64,000 nucleotides of DNA from Pseudomonas wadenswilerensis (GCF_900497695.1 NZ_UIDD01000004.1:434001-498000); one strand, 5' to 3'; positions 28,057 through 37,887 are shown, counted from the stretch's first letter. Notes: generated by a model not told the origin, from the sequence alone. Numbers and translations are program-made.

Positions 28057-28897
28057 CGCCGGCTGCCGGTTGTAGCGCTTGCAGGCGTGTCTGGGCCAGT
28101 TGCGCTTCGCTCTCAAGTTCTGCCAGTTGTGCTTGCTGGGCCTCGCTAGGTACATCGCCAAAGGCAGCCCTGGCCTTGTTCAGTTGCGCCCGGCTCATGG
28201 CAGCGGCGATTTTCGCCTGCTTGAGGGCGGCATCGGCGGCAGCGGCCTTTTGCACCTTGACGCGTTCGATGGCGGCCTTGATCGGGTCGTCGACAACCGC
28301 GCTCGAGGTGGCGACGGTGGCGTTGGCCGCACGCTGGCTGCGAGCCAGGCGTTCGGCCTGCTTGCGTGCTTCTTCGCGCTGCAGGCGCTGGTTGCGCTGC
28401 TCAAAGCGCCGCCGGGCATGGTTGCGCTTGTGGCCGCGGGCTGCAAGCGCTTCGGCGTCCCGGGCCAGGCCGCCGACAATTGGCACGACGTTGCTGCTGG
28501 CGGTGAGCGGTAGCAGGTCAATGCAGTCAACCGGGCAGGGCGCCACGCACAGGTCGCAGCCCGTGCATTCGGCGCTGATCACGGTGTGCATCAGCTTGGC
28601 CGCGCCGATGATGGCGTCCACCGGGCAGGCCTGGATGCATTTGGTGCAGCCAATGCATTCGGCTTCGCGAATATAGGCGACCTGCGCCGGTGCATGGCCG
28701 CGCTCGTGATCAAGTTCGATCACCGGCACATCCAGTAGCCGGGCCAGGGCGGCGATGGTTTCGCGGCCCCCAGGCGGGCATTTGTTGATCGCTTCGCCCG
28801 CCGCCAGGCCTTCGGCGTAAGGCCGGCAACCCGGGTGGCCACATTTGCCGCATTGGGTCTGCGGCAGCAGGGCGTCGATGCGTTGAATCAGGCTCAT
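28043..28897 (-). CDS. rnfB: Rnf/Rsx electron-transport complex subunit B, no membrane anchor
   Basis: 284 aa. It starts directly at the Fe-S domain (CGKCGHPGC...CPPGG, ligands of the 4Fe-4S 'Fer4_21' cluster), followed by two ferredoxin-type CxxCxxCxxxCP motifs ([30 protein letters not shown]). The N-terminal hydrophobic helix of ordinary RnfB is missing, while about 125 residues of Ala/Lys/Arg-rich probable coiled coil extend the C-terminus. The protein looks soluble or held by the coiled coil. Start is at the ATG overlapping the rnfA stop. Confidence 0.9.
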   Translation of the reverse strand: MSLIQRIDALLPQTQCGKCGHPGCRPYAEGLAAGEAINKCPPGGRETIAALARLLDVPVIELDHERGHAPAQVAYIREAECIGCTKCIQACPVDAIIGAAKLMHTVISAECTGCDLCVAPCPVDCIDLLPLTASSNVVPIVGGLARDAEALAARGHKRNHARRRFEQRNQRLQREEARKQAERLARSQRAANATVATSSAVVDDPIKAAIERVKVQKAAAADAALKQAKIAAAMSRAQLNKARAAFGDVPSEAQQAQLAELESEAQLAQTRLQALQPAAGDGRG

Positions 28898-29475
28898 GGG
28901 TTGAATAATCCGTTGAAACCGAGAAACGCCATGGCCATTACGCCGGCGCCGATCAGCTCGATCGGCAGGCCGCGAAAAGCCATGGGGATGTCGTCGTTGT
29001 CGCTGCGCTGGCGCAGGTCGGCGAACAGGCTCAGAGCCAGCCAGAAACCCAGGCCGCCCCCCAGGCTCCAGCCCAGGGTTTGCGCGATGCCATAGCCGCC
29101 TTCACTGACCTGCAGGCTCAAGCCTAGCAGTGCCATGTTGGCCAGCATCAGTGGCAGCAGGTCATCGAACGGCAGGGCCGGTAGCAGGTGTGTCAGCAGT
29201 TTGAGCAGTGGCGAGATCAGCAGCACGCTCAGCGCCAGGAACACGAACAGGCGCAGGTACTCAAGCGCCAGGGGCAACAACGCCACGCGATAAATCAGTT
29301 GCCCGATCCCGACGGTCAAAACCAGCAACAGCAAAGTCGCCAGCCCCAGCGCATGCACCTGACGCCGATACTGATCGGTACTGCTGCGTGGCAGTGGGTC
29401 GATGGCCAGCCCCTGGTGCAGGACCAGGTTGTTGATCAGCGCGGCGCTGACCAGGGCCAGGAAGAATTCGCTCAT
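28894..29475 (-). CDS. rnfA: Rnf/Rsx electron-transport complex subunit A
   Basis: 193 aa with six predicted helices and the RnfA starting pattern ([24 protein letters not shown]) and the helix ending [17 protein letters not shown]. It forms with RnfE a membrane pair that shuttles electrons. First gene of the rnfABDGE-nth run, 90 bases downstream of metG; a GC-rich hairpin lies between them. Confidence 0.88.
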   Translation of the reverse strand: MSEFFLALVSAALINNLVLHQGLAIDPLPRSSTDQYRRQVHALGLATLLLLVLTVGIGQLIYRVALLPLALEYLRLFVFLALSVLLISPLLKLLTHLLPALPFDDLLPLMLANMALLGLSLQVSEGGYGIAQTLGWSLGGGLGFWLALSLFADLRQRSDNDDIPMAFRGLPIELIGAGVMAMAFLGFNGLFNP

Positions 29476-29533
29476 GAGGGGGCCGAATGCTGAGGCTGTC
29501 CGCCATTATCCGGCAATGACGCGAGGATGAGAA

Positions 29534-29559
29534 CGCCCCGGCCGCAATCAGCCGGGGCG
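29534..29559. other. GC-rich hairpin between metG and rnfA
   Basis: Nine-base stem CGCCCCGGC / GCCGGGGCG just after the metG stop, without a T tract on the transcribed strand. Possibly a weak terminator or processing site that partly uncouples rnf from metG. Confidence 0.5.
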
Positions 29560-29565
29560 AGAGCC

Positions 29566-31605
29566 TTACTTGATGCGTTGGCCCGGCTTGGCGCCGCTGT
29601 CAGGGCTGAGCAGGTAGATCTCTTCGCCGCCAGGGCCGGCGGCCATGACCATGCCTTCGGAGACGCCGAAACGCATTTTGCGTGGCTTGAGGTTGGCGAT
29701 CATCATGGTCAGGCGACCTTCGAGCTTGGCCGGGTCCGGGTAGGCCGACTTGATGCCGGAGAACACGTTGCGCTGCTCGTCGCCGATATCCAGGGTCAGG
29801 CGCAACAGCTTGTCGGCGCCTTCCACGGCTTCGGCCTTGAGGATCAGGGCAACCCGCAGGTCGACGGCGGCGAAGGTGTCGAAGTCGATCTCGGCCGACA
29901 GCGGGTCCTTGGTCAGTTCACCATTGCCGGTGACAACGCTGGTCTGGCTGGCCGCCAGGTCTTCCTTGGAGGCAGCGGTCATGGCTTCGACCTTGGCCGG
30001 GTCGATACGGCTCATCAGCGCCTTGAACGGGTTGAGCTGGTGGTTGCTCAGGCGGGTCTGATGGTCGGCCCAGGTCAGCGGGGCGACGTTGAGGAACGCC
30101 TCGGCGTCGGTGGCCAGCACTGGCAGCACCGGCTTGAGGAAGATCACCAGCTGGCGGAACAGGTTGATGCCCTGGGCGCAGATCGCCTGGACTTCGTCCT
30201 GCTTGCCTTCCTGCTTGGCCAGCGACCATGGCGCCTTGTCGGCAATCCAGGCGTTGGCGCGGTCGGCCAGGCCCATGATTTCGCGCATGGCCCGGGCGAA
30301 GTCGCGGCCTTCGTAGGCTTCGGCAATGCCCGGCGCGGCGGCGAGGAAAGCTTCGGTCAGCTCAGGCGCGGCGTCGCCGTCAACCATTACGCCGTCGTTG
30401 CCCTTGTGGATGAAGCCGGCGCAACGGCTGGCAATGTTGACCACCTTGCCAACCAGGTCGGAGTTGACCTTCTGGATGAAGTCTTCCAGGTTCAGGTCGA
30501 GGTCGTCGACGCCGCGGCCCAGCTTGGAGGCGTAGTAGTAGCGCAGGTATTCCGGCGCCAGGTGATCCAGGTAGGTGCGGGCCTTGATGAAGGTGCCGCG
30601 CGACTTGGACATCTTCGAGCCGTTGACGGTCAGGTAGCCGTGCACGTTGATGCCGGTCGGCTTGCGGTAGCCGGCGCCTTCGAGCATGGCTGGCCAGAAC
30701 AGGGCGTGGAAGTTGACGATGTCCTTGCCGATGAAGTGGTACAGCTCGGCTTTCGAGTCCTTGTTCCAGAACGCATCGAAGTCCAGCTCCGGGCGGCGTG
30801 CGCAGAGGTTCTTGAAGCTGGCCATGTAGCCGATCGGTGCGTCCAGCCAGACGTAGAAGTACTTGCCCGGCTCGTCGGGGATCTCGAAGCCGAAGTACGG
30901 CGCGTCACGGGAGATATCCCATTCCTGCAGGCCGGCATCCAGCCATTCGGCGATCTTGTTGGCAACCGCGTCCTGCAGTGTGCCGCTGCGGGTCCACTGC
31001 TGGAGCATGGCCTGGAAGTCGGGCAGCTTGAAGAAGAAGTGCTGCGAGTCCTTGAGCACCGGGGTGGCGCCGGAGATCGCCGACTTGGGGTTCTTCAGCT
31101 CGGTCGGCGCATAGGTGGCGCCGCATTTTTCGCAATTGTCGCCGTACTGGTCTTCAGCGGCGCACTTGGGGCAGGTGCCCTTGATGAAGCGGTCGGCCAG
31201 GAACATTTTCTTGTCCGGGTCGAAGTACTGGGTGATCGAACGGGTGGCAATGTGCCCGGCGTCACGCAGCTTGAGATAGATCTGGCTCGACAGCTCGCGG
31301 TTTTCTTCGGCGTGGGTCGAGTGGAAGTTGTCGAAATCGACCAGGAAATCGGCGAAATCCCCGCTGTGCTCGGCCTGGACGGCGGCAATCAGCTGTTCAG
31401 GAGTGATGCCTTCCTTCTCGGCGCGCAGCATGATGGCCGAACCGTGGGCGTCGTCAGCGCAGACATAAATGCACTGGTTGCCGCGAAGCTTCTGGAAGCG
31501 CACCCACATGTCTGTCTGGATGTACTCGAGCATATGGCCAAGGTGAATGGAACCATTGGCATAGGGCAGGGCGCTGGTGACGAGAATCTGACGTGGCTCG
31601 GACAT
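29566..31605 (-). CDS. metG: Methionyl-tRNA synthetase
   Basis: 679 aa, MetRS type 1. HIGH-type motif ([10 protein letters not shown]), zinc knuckle ([17 protein letters not shown]), KMSKS loop ([11 protein letters not shown]) and a C-terminal tRNA-binding EMAPII/OB domain ([19 protein letters not shown]) that dimerises the enzyme. It charges tRNA(Met). The gene opens divergently from apbC. Confidence 0.98.
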   Translation of the reverse strand: MSEPRQILVTSALPYANGSIHLGHMLEYIQTDMWVRFQKLRGNQCIYVCADDAHGSAIMLRAEKEGITPEQLIAAVQAEHSGDFADFLVDFDNFHSTHAEENRELSSQIYLKLRDAGHIATRSITQYFDPDKKMFLADRFIKGTCPKCAAEDQYGDNCEKCGATYAPTELKNPKSAISGATPVLKDSQHFFFKLPDFQAMLQQWTRSGTLQDAVANKIAEWLDAGLQEWDISRDAPYFGFEIPDEPGKYFYVWLDAPIGYMASFKNLCARRPELDFDAFWNKDSKAELYHFIGKDIVNFHALFWPAMLEGAGYRKPTGINVHGYLTVNGSKMSKSRGTFIKARTYLDHLAPEYLRYYYASKLGRGVDDLDLNLEDFIQKVNSDLVGKVVNIASRCAGFIHKGNDGVMVDGDAAPELTEAFLAAAPGIAEAYEGRDFARAMREIMGLADRANAWIADKAPWSLAKQEGKQDEVQAICAQGINLFRQLVIFLKPVLPVLATDAEAFLNVAPLTWADHQTRLSNHQLNPFKALMSRIDPAKVEAMTAASKEDLAASQTSVVTGNGELTKDPLSAEIDFDTFAAVDLRVALILKAEAVEGADKLLRLTLDIGDEQRNVFSGIKSAYPDPAKLEGRLTMMIANLKPRKMRFGVSEGMVMAAGPGGEEIYLLSPDSGAKPGQRIK

Positions 31606-31761
31606 GGGGGCTCGGCTACTTTTTTCGGCTACTTGAGATGAAACGGTGATCGGCCACTATAAAACGCCGGGAAATATATTTCACCCCATGGACGTATCTG
31701 AGGATGTATGGCGGGTTAGCATAGTGGTCTGTTTTGCTCAGTCTTTATCACGGGAGTCTCC

Positions 31762-32856
31762 ATGAGTGCCGTCACTCGCGCAGCCGTCGAAGCCGTTCTT
31801 CGCCAGTACACCGACCCTTACCTGAACCAGGACCCGGTCAGCGCCGGCTGTGTCCAGGCCATCGATATCCAGGGCGATCGCGTCAGCGTGCAACTGCAAC
31901 TGGGCTATGCCGCCGACCTGTTCAAGAACGGTTGGGCGCAAGTTCTGCAAACGGCCGTCGAAGGTATCGACGGGGTTGCCTCGGCGCGGGTCGAGATCAA
32001 CTGTGTCATCGCCGCGCACAAGGCCCAGGCGCAGATTCCGGGCCTGGCCAACGTCAAGAACATCATCGCCGTAGCCTCGGGCAAGGGCGGTGTCGGCAAG
32101 TCGACCACCGCCGCCAACCTGGCCCTGGCCCTGGCCCGTGAAGGTGCGCGGGTGGGGATTCTCGATGCCGACATCTATGGCCCGAGCCAGGGCGTGATGT
32201 TCGGTATCGCCGAAGGTACACGGCCGCAGATCCGCGAGCAGAAGTGGTTCGTGCCGCTCAAGGCCCATGGTGTCGAGGTCATGTCCATGGCGTTTCTGAC
32301 CGACGACAACACGCCGATGGTCTGGCGCGGGCCGATGGTCTCCGGGGCACTGCTGCAGCTGGTAACCCAGACCGCCTGGGACGACCTCGACTACCTGGTG
32401 ATCGACATGCCGCCGGGCACTGGCGACATCCAGCTGACCCTGGCGCAGAAAGTCCCGGTGGCCGGTTCGGTCATCGTCACCACGCCGCAGGACCTGGCGT
32501 TGCTCGATGCCAAGAAGGGCGTGGAGATGTTCCGCAAGGTCAACATTCCGGTGCTGGGTGTGGTCGAGAACATGGCCGTGCACATCTGCTCGAACTGCGG
32601 CCATGCCGAGCATCTGTTCGGCGAAGGCGGTGGCGAGAAGCTGGCGGCCCAGTACGGTGTCGAGCTGTTGGCATCGTTGCCTTTGTCGATGCTGATCCGT
32701 GAGCAGGCCGACAGCGGCAAGCCGACGGCGATTGCCGAGCCGGAAAGCCAGATTGCCATGGTTTACCAGGAGCTGGCCCGCCAGGTGGGGGCGCGGATCG
32801 TGTTGCAGGAAGCGGCGGCACCGGCGATGCCGAATATCACTATCAGCGAAGATTGA
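31762..32856 (+). CDS. apbC: Mrp/ApbC iron-sulfur carrier protein
   Basis: 364 aa: N-terminal MIP18/DUF59 domain (about 1-90), then a ParA/Mrp-type P-loop ATPase with deviant Walker A GKGGVGKSTTAAN near residue 112 and the CxxC cluster motif CSNCGH. It binds and transfers Fe-S clusters. Divergent from metG, the usual Pseudomonas arrangement. Followed by an inverted REP pair. Confidence 0.95.
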   Translation: MSAVTRAAVEAVLRQYTDPYLNQDPVSAGCVQAIDIQGDRVSVQLQLGYAADLFKNGWAQVLQTAVEGIDGVASARVEINCVIAAHKAQAQIPGLANVKNIIAVASGKGGVGKSTTAANLALALAREGARVGILDADIYGPSQGVMFGIAEGTRPQIREQKWFVPLKAHGVEVMSMAFLTDDNTPMVWRGPMVSGALLQLVTQTAWDDLDYLVIDMPPGTGDIQLTLAQKVPVAGSVIVTTPQDLALLDAKKGVEMFRKVNIPVLGVVENMAVHICSNCGHAEHLFGEGGGEKLAAQYGVELLASLPLSMLIREQADSGKPTAIAEPESQIAMVYQELARQVGARIVLQEAAAPAMPNITISED

Positions 32857-32865
32857 GGTGATGCT

Positions 32866-32934
32866 ATCGCTGGCAAGCCAGCTCCCACAGGTTCTGCATG
32901 CACTGGACCTTGTGGGAGCTGGCTTGCCAGCGAT
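32866..32934. repeat. Inverted REP pair, TGTGGGAGCTGGCTTGCC type
   Basis: Two perfect 24-base arms (32866-32889 and 32911-32934) are reverse complements; the unit ends CTCCCACA at the inner side. A second REP family from that at 19061. It lies after apbC. Confidence 0.9.
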
Positions 32935-32963
32935 GGGCCACCAGGCAGCCTAAAATCAGGGCA

Positions 32964-32997
32964 TAAAAAAAGCCCCACCTGTTAAGGGCGGGGCTTT
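32964..32997 (-). terminator. Terminator after the cold-shock gene
   Basis: Stem AAAGCCCC / GGGGCTTT read on the minus strand with a T tract beyond; about 20 bases after the stop. Confidence 0.88.
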
Positions 32998-33018
32998 CTT
33001 CAAGCTGTAAAGCGGAAG

Positions 33019-33228
33019 TTAGATAACTTCTACTTCTTCAGCCTGCATGCCTTTCTGACCGCGGGTAGCGATGAAAGAGACCGCTTGGCCTTCTTTCAGG
33101 CTCTTGAAGCCGTCAGCCTTGATGGCTTTGAAGTGTACGAACAGGTCGTCACCGGATTGTGGGGTGATGAAGCCGAAGCCTTTTTCATCGTTGAACCACT
33201 TAACGGTACCGGTTTGGCGATTGGACAT
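33019..33228 (-). CDS. Cold-shock protein (CapB/CspA-like)
   Basis: 69 aa single cold-shock OB domain with RNP1 KGFGFITP and RNP2 LFVHFKAI. It binds single-stranded RNA/DNA and melts mRNA structure. AGGAGA precedes the start. The transcript probably has a long leader, as there are 350 non-coding bases upstream. Very close to the CapB type of Pseudomonas. Confidence 0.95.
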   Translation of the reverse strand: MSNRQTGTVKWFNDEKGFGFITPQSGDDLFVHFKAIKADGFKSLKEGQAVSFIATRGQKGMQAEEVEVI

Positions 33229-33580
33229 GGTCTGTCTCCTTGGACAAAGTTAACTACGACTCAGGAAACGCCCTGGCCGAGACTGAGTGCAAAGAGGCAG
33301 AAAATTCATGAAGATGGGTTGATCGAAATCTTGCATCAGGTAGATATTCTCAGTGACACGTGCAGCACAGTGGCGTCACCTTAACCCTTTTTCCAGAACG
33401 TGCCAATGGTCTTGTGATGCTTTCTCATAATTCATGACTGACGGTGCCTGGGGCCCCCGTGCAGGCCCCGTCATACGTGGATCCGACGGTTGATGCAGCA
33501 TGGAACTTTGAACCCGGCGCCGGGCCCGGTAAGATGCCGCACAGAATTTTTTCACCACGCAATTTCAGGACACCCCCGCC
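33229..33580. other. Intergenic region between csp and dcd
   Basis: About 350 bases between divergent genes. It should contain the long 5' untranslated region of the cold-shock gene and the dcd promoter. A short GC-rich palindromic stretch (GGCGCCGGGCC, near 33517) precedes dcd. No ORF or RNA gene is supported. Confidence 0.5.
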
Positions 33581-34147
33581 ATGAGCATCAAATCGGACAA
33601 GTGGATTCGCCGCATGGCGCAGGAGCACGGCATGATCGAGCCGTTCGTCGAGCGCCAGATGCGCGGTGAGAGCGATAATCGGCTGATCTCCTTCGGCGTC
33701 TCCAGCTACGGCTACGACGTGCGCTGCGCCGACGAGTTCAAGGTGTTCACCAACATCAACTCGGCGACCGTCGATCCGAAGAATTTCGACGCCGGCAGCT
33801 TCGTCGACGTCAAGAGCGACGTCTGCATCATCCCGCCGAACTCGTTCGCCCTGGCCCGTACCGTCGAATACTTCCGTATCCCGCGTAACGTGCTGACCAT
33901 CTGCCTGGGCAAGAGCACCTATGCCCGTTGCGGCATCATCGTCAACGTCACCCCGCTCGAGCCTGAGTGGGAAGGTCACGTGACCCTGGAGTTCTCCAAC
34001 ACCACCACACTGCCGGCAAAGATCTACGCCAACGAAGGCGTGGCGCAGATGCTCTTCCTCGAATCCGATGAAGAATGCGAAGTGTCCTATAAGGACCGTG
34101 GCGGCAAGTACCAGGGCCAGCGCGGCGTCACCCTGCCACGCACCTGA
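33581..34147 (+). CDS. dcd: dCTP deaminase
   Basis: 188 aa trimeric dUTPase-fold enzyme; conserved segments [38 protein letters not shown] and the catalytic-Glu region [17 protein letters not shown] are present. It converts dCTP to dUTP for thymidylate synthesis. Stands alone in the + orientation before a small Pro-rich ORF. Confidence 0.97.
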   Translation: MSIKSDKWIRRMAQEHGMIEPFVERQMRGESDNRLISFGVSSYGYDVRCADEFKVFTNINSATVDPKNFDAGSFVDVKSDVCIIPPNSFALARTVEYFRIPRNVLTICLGKSTYARCGIIVNVTPLEPEWEGHVTLEFSNTTTLPAKIYANEGVAQMLFLESDEECEVSYKDRGGKYQGQRGVTLPRT

Positions 34148-34246
34148 GGCGACAAAACGAGGGAATTCCTCGCCGCCGGCAGACTCCAAAGAGTTGAACC
34201 GTTCCGTCCGGCACCACGCCAGGCGGACGTCAACCAGGAGCAGCCC

Positions 34247-34480
34247 ATGAAACTCGACCCGACCATCAGTGCCAAGCTGGCCGTGCTGCAACCCAACAGC
34301 GTTGGGGTGTTGGCCTGGTCGTTGCTGGCTCATCCGCACCCGCATAGCGTGCAGGCGGGCGGCGTGCCCGGTCAGCCTGATCCAGACACTCCGGACTCGC
34401 CGCAACCAGGCGATAATCCGCCGATGGAACCCGGTGAGCCGACCTTGCCGGACGAGCCACCGCCGGCACCCGTCGCCTGA
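34247..34480 (+). CDS. Small proline-rich protein, function unknown
   Basis: 77 aa with a good ribosome-binding site (AGGAGCAGCCC) before the ATG. The N-terminal 30 residues (KLDPTISAKLAVLQPNSVGVLAWSLLA) are mixed hydrophobic, then HPHPHS and about 40 residues dominated by Pro, Asp and Glu. It has no signal peptide or enzyme motif. Probably a real, disordered Pseudomonas protein because of the ribosome-binding site and codon use; no function can be given. Confidence 0.6.
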   Translation: MKLDPTISAKLAVLQPNSVGVLAWSLLAHPHPHSVQAGGVPGQPDPDTPDSPQPGDNPPMEPGEPTLPDEPPPAPVA

Positions 34481-34483
34481 GCC

Positions 34484-35248
34484 CTACTTGAGGTTGCCGC
34501 TCAAGAACTGACGCAGGCGTTCGCTCTTCGGATTGCCCAGCACCTCTTCCGGCGGCCCTTGTTCCTCCACCAGGCCCTGGTGGAGGAACATCACCTGGCT
34601 CGCCACTTTGCGAGCGAAGGCCATTTCGTGGGTAACCATGATCATGGTCCGGCCTTCTTCGGCCAGCCCCTGAATCACCCGCAGCACTTCGCCGACCAGC
34701 TCCGGGTCGAGGGCCGAGGTCGGCTCATCGAACAGCATGACTTCAGGTTCCATCGCCAGTGCCCGGGCGATCGCCACCCGTTGTTGCTGGCCGCCGGAGA
34801 GGAATGCCGGGTACTGATCCGCCACCCGTGGCGCCAGGCCGACCTTGTCCAGGTAGCGCCGGGCGCGTTCTTCGGCTTCGTGCTTGCTCACCCCCAACAC
34901 CCGCCGCGGCGCCATGGCAATGTTGTCCAGCACGCTCAGGTGGCTCCACAGGTTGAAGTGCTGGAACACCATGGCCAGGCGTGTGCGCAGGCGCTGCAGT
35001 TCGTCCGGGTCGGTGACATGCAGGCCATGATGGTCCTGGGTCATGTGCACCGGCTTGCCGTCGAGGGTCATGCTGCCTTCGTTGGGTTGCTCGAGGAAGT
35101 TGATGCAACGCAGGAAGGTACTCTTGCCCGAGCCGCTGGCGCCGATCAGGCAGATCACGTCGCCGGTCTTCGCTTTGAGCGAAACGCCCTTGAGCACATG
35201 GTGCTCGCCGTAGCGTTTGTGCAGGTCTTCGATGGTCAGTTTGTACAT
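34484..35248 (-). CDS. aotP: Basic amino-acid ABC transporter ATP-binding protein (AotP/HisP-like)
   Basis: 254 aa with Walker A GASGSGKST, signature LSGGQQQR, Walker [13 protein letters not shown] and THEMAF. The insert EGSMTLDGKPVHMTQDHHG is characteristic of HisP/AotP rather than GltL. Last gene of the second amino-acid uptake operon, 22 bases after the aotO-like gene. Confidence 0.9.
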   Translation of the reverse strand: MYKLTIEDLHKRYGEHHVLKGVSLKAKTGDVICLIGASGSGKSTFLRCINFLEQPNEGSMTLDGKPVHMTQDHHGLHVTDPDELQRLRTRLAMVFQHFNLWSHLSVLDNIAMAPRRVLGVSKHEAEERARRYLDKVGLAPRVADQYPAFLSGGQQQRVAIARALAMEPEVMLFDEPTSALDPELVGEVLRVIQGLAEEGRTMIMVTHEMAFARKVASQVMFLHQGLVEEQGPPEEVLGNPKSERLRQFLSGNLK

Positions 35249-35270
35249 GCGCAGGCTCTAAAGGTGAGAT

Positions 35271-36386
35271 TCAAGGCGACAACAGGTAGCCGCTGCGGTA
35301 GGCCTGGTTACCGGCCACGTGAGCGATGACCATGCCGGCGGTGGCCATGCGCCGCAGCGAGCGGGCATAGAGCAGGCCGGGCTGGGTGTTGCGCACCGGG
35401 GTTACCCGGTCGGTCAACGGGTCGATGACTTCGGCGATCAGTTCATTGGCCTGCAGGTACTGGCCCGGTTTGACGTGGAATACCAGCAAGCCGCCCAGCG
35501 CAGTTGCCACCGGCTCCACACCGGCCAACGGCGTTGCCGGGTAGCTCAGGGCGGGCAGGGCGGCCGGTTCGCCGTCGATGGCGCCGTAACGGGTCAGGTA
35601 ATCGAGGATTGCCGCACAGTCCTGTTCGGCCAGCGGATGGCTGACATCGCCCTGGCCACGCAACTCGACGGTCACCGAGAAGCTGCCCTGGGGGATCGGG
35701 AACTGCTTGCCGAAGCGCTGCTGCAATTGCCACCAGACCAGGGTGAAGCACTCATCGAAGGACTGGCCACCCGAATCGGTGGCCAGCAGGCTGGCCTGGG
35801 CCCCGAGGTAGCGTGACAGCGGCTCGACCTGGGGCCAGGCTTCCGGGGTGGTGTACAGGTGCGCTACGGCTTCGAAGTCGCAGTGCAGGTCGAGCACCAT
35901 CTCGGCATCGCAGGCCAGGCGCTGCAGGGTCAGACGCTGGGATTGCAGGGGGGTGTGGGCGGCATGGGCATCCAGGGCGCGGCGCAGGCTTTCGCGGATC
36001 AGGGCGATGTTGTGCTGCGGGTCCTGGTTCAGGTGATCGGCGATCTGGTCGCCGATCTGGTCGCTCAGGTCGACGAAGTGGCGGTTGAAGTTCTCGCCGC
36101 TTTGCAGTTCGTAACGGCCCAGCGGCACATCCATCAGCACCTGCTCCAGGCCCACCGGATTGGCGATCGGCACCAGCACGATCTCGCGGCGCAACCGGCC
36201 CTGGGCCTCCAGTTCACCCAGGCGTTGCTTGAGGTGCCAGGCCACCAGCATGCCGGGCAGTTCGTCGGCATGCAGCGAAGCCTGGATGTAGATTTTGCCG
36301 GCGTCACGCGGGCCGAAGTGGAAGCTGTGGATCTGGCGGGCAATGCCGGGCACCGGTGCCAGAATGTCGTGAGTCGAGTGATGCAT
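35271..36386 (-). CDS. aotO: AotO-like succinylglutamate desuccinylase/aspartoacylase-family protein
   Basis: 371 aa of the M14-like zinc carboxypeptidase fold. Zinc/substrate motifs: ASLHADELPGM (His-x-x-Glu), the ENFNRHFVDL segment, and DLHCD with the third ligand His. AotO of P. aeruginosa is encoded inside the arginine/ornithine transport operon but is not needed for transport; its reaction is unknown. The location between permease and ATPase genes here reproduces that arrangement. Confidence 0.85.
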   Translation of the reverse strand: MHHSTHDILAPVPGIARQIHSFHFGPRDAGKIYIQASLHADELPGMLVAWHLKQRLGELEAQGRLRREIVLVPIANPVGLEQVLMDVPLGRYELQSGENFNRHFVDLSDQIGDQIADHLNQDPQHNIALIRESLRRALDAHAAHTPLQSQRLTLQRLACDAEMVLDLHCDFEAVAHLYTTPEAWPQVEPLSRYLGAQASLLATDSGGQSFDECFTLVWWQLQQRFGKQFPIPQGSFSVTVELRGQGDVSHPLAEQDCAAILDYLTRYGAIDGEPAALPALSYPATPLAGVEPVATALGGLLVFHVKPGQYLQANELIAEVIDPLTDRVTPVRNTQPGLLYARSLRRMATAGMVIAHVAGNQAYRSGYLLSP

Positions 36387-36393
36387 ATCAGTC

Positions 36394-37104
36394 CTAGTGA
36401 GTCGGTCCTAGAAAAGCCAGCCAGCGACGTTCGGCGAGGCGGAACAGCCCTACCAGGGCAAAAGTCACGCACAGGTAGATCACGGCGGCAATGCCAAACG
36501 ACTGGAATGTCAGAAACGTGGCCGAGTTGGCGTCGCGGGCGACCTTGAGGATGTCCGGCACGGTGGCGGTGAAGGCCACCGTGGTGGAATGCAGCATCAG
36601 GATCACCTCGTTGCTGTAGTACGGCAGCGAACGGCGCAGCGCCGACGGCATGATGATATAAGCATAAAGTTTCCAGCCGCGCAGGCCGTAGGCCTTGGCG
36701 GCCTCGACTTCACCGTGGTTCATGCTGCGGATCGCCCCGGCGAAAATCTCCGTGGTGTAGGCGCAGGTGTTGAGGGCGAAGGCGAGGATGGTGCAATTCA
36801 TCGCATCGCGAAAAAAGCTGTCGAGCATTGGCTGGGCGCGTACCGCTTCCAGGCTGTAGATCCCGGTGTAGCAGATCAGCAACTGGATATACAACGGCGT
36901 GCCGCGGAACAGGTAGGTGTAGAACTGCACCGGCCAGCGAATCCAGAAGCGCGGCGAAACCCTCGCAATCGACAGCGGGATCGAGACCACGAAACCGATG
37001 GCCAGCGACGCGGTCAGCAACCACATGGTCATGGCCAGGCCGGTGATGTGGGTGCCGTCGGTGTAGAGGAAGTCGCGCCAGTATTCCTGCAGGAGTTCGA
37101 TCAT
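36394..37104 (-). CDS. aotM: Basic amino-acid ABC transporter permease (AotM/HisM-like)
   Basis: 236 aa, five helices and the coupling loop GEVEAAKAYGLRGWKLYAYIIMPSALRRSLPYYS. HisM-like N-terminus (IELLQEYWRDFLYTDGTHITGLAMT). Forms the channel with the overlapping AotQ-like permease. Seven bases separate it from the aotO-like gene. Confidence 0.92.
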   Translation of the reverse strand: MIELLQEYWRDFLYTDGTHITGLAMTMWLLTASLAIGFVVSIPLSIARVSPRFWIRWPVQFYTYLFRGTPLYIQLLICYTGIYSLEAVRAQPMLDSFFRDAMNCTILAFALNTCAYTTEIFAGAIRSMNHGEVEAAKAYGLRGWKLYAYIIMPSALRRSLPYYSNEVILMLHSTTVAFTATVPDILKVARDANSATFLTFQSFGIAAVIYLCVTFALVGLFRLAERRWLAFLGPTH

Positions 37105-37829
37105 CGGATGGCCTCCCGGGTGCCGACGTTATAGCGCCGTTCCAGCCAGCGCAGGCCCACGTTCGAGGCACTGGTGATCAACAGGTAGATGAAGGCCGCG
37201 ACCACCAGGAAGTAGAACAGCTGGTAGCTGCTTTTGCCGGCATCCTGGGCGGCCTTGACCAGGTCGGCCAGGCCGATGATCGACACCAGGGCGGTGGCCT
37301 TGAGCATCACCATCCAGTTGTTGCCGATGCCCGGCAGGGCGAAGCGCATCATTTGCGGGAAGACCACGAAGCGAAAGCGTTGCAGGCGCTTGAGGCCGTA
37401 GGCGGTTGCTGCTTCGACCTGGCCACGGGGCACGGCGAGGATGGCGCCGCGGAAGGTTTCGGTGAAATAGGCGCCGTAGATGAAACCGAGGGTGATGACC
37501 CCGGCGGCAAACGGGTCGATTTCGATGTATTCCCATTCCATGGTATCGGTCAGGGTCGTCAGCCAGGTTTGCAGGCTGTAGAAAATCAGCAGCATCAGTA
37601 CCAGGTCCGGCACCCCGCGAATCAGCGTGGTGTAGGCCTGGGCGATCAGGCGCAGCGGGCGCACCGGCGAGAGCTTGGCGCTGGCGCCGAGCAGGCCCAG
37701 GCCAACGCTGACCAGCAGCGACATGATGGATAATTTGATGGTCATCCAGGTGCCCTGCAGCAGCAAGGGGCCAAAGCCCTTCAAGCTGAATGCCGAGAGC
37801 CCCAGGAACTGCAGCAGGTCTTCGAACAT
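37101..37829 (-). CDS. aotQ: Basic amino-acid ABC transporter permease (AotQ/HisQ-like)
   Basis: 242 aa HisQ-type permease with the coupling loop GQVEAATAYGLKRLQRFRFVVFPQMMRFALPGIGNN. Its stop overlaps the start of the next permease by four bases. A perfect 11-base hairpin lies between it and the binding-protein gene upstream. Confidence 0.92.
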   Translation of the reverse strand: MFEDLLQFLGLSAFSLKGFGPLLLQGTWMTIKLSIMSLLVSVGLGLLGASAKLSPVRPLRLIAQAYTTLIRGVPDLVLMLLIFYSLQTWLTTLTDTMEWEYIEIDPFAAGVITLGFIYGAYFTETFRGAILAVPRGQVEAATAYGLKRLQRFRFVVFPQMMRFALPGIGNNWMVMLKATALVSIIGLADLVKAAQDAGKSSYQLFYFLVVAAFIYLLITSASNVGLRWLERRYNVGTREAIR

Positions 37830-37860
37830 GAAACGAACCTATGCCAGTAGACACGATCAT

Positions 37861-37887
37861 GGGGGAACCGGCGTTACCGGTTCCCCC
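37861..37887 (-). other. Intercistronic stem-loop between aotJ and aotQ
   Basis: Perfect 11-base stem GGGGGAACCGG / CCGGTTCCCCC with a five-base loop in the 63-base gap after the binding-protein gene. It lacks a T tract, so it is more likely a 3'-protecting or partial-termination element that keeps binding-protein mRNA in excess. Confidence 0.72.

Noticed and set aside
29527..31641. 704-codon open frame opposite metG
   Set aside because: The opposite strand encodes a complete methionyl-tRNA synthetase with HIGH and KMSKS motifs.
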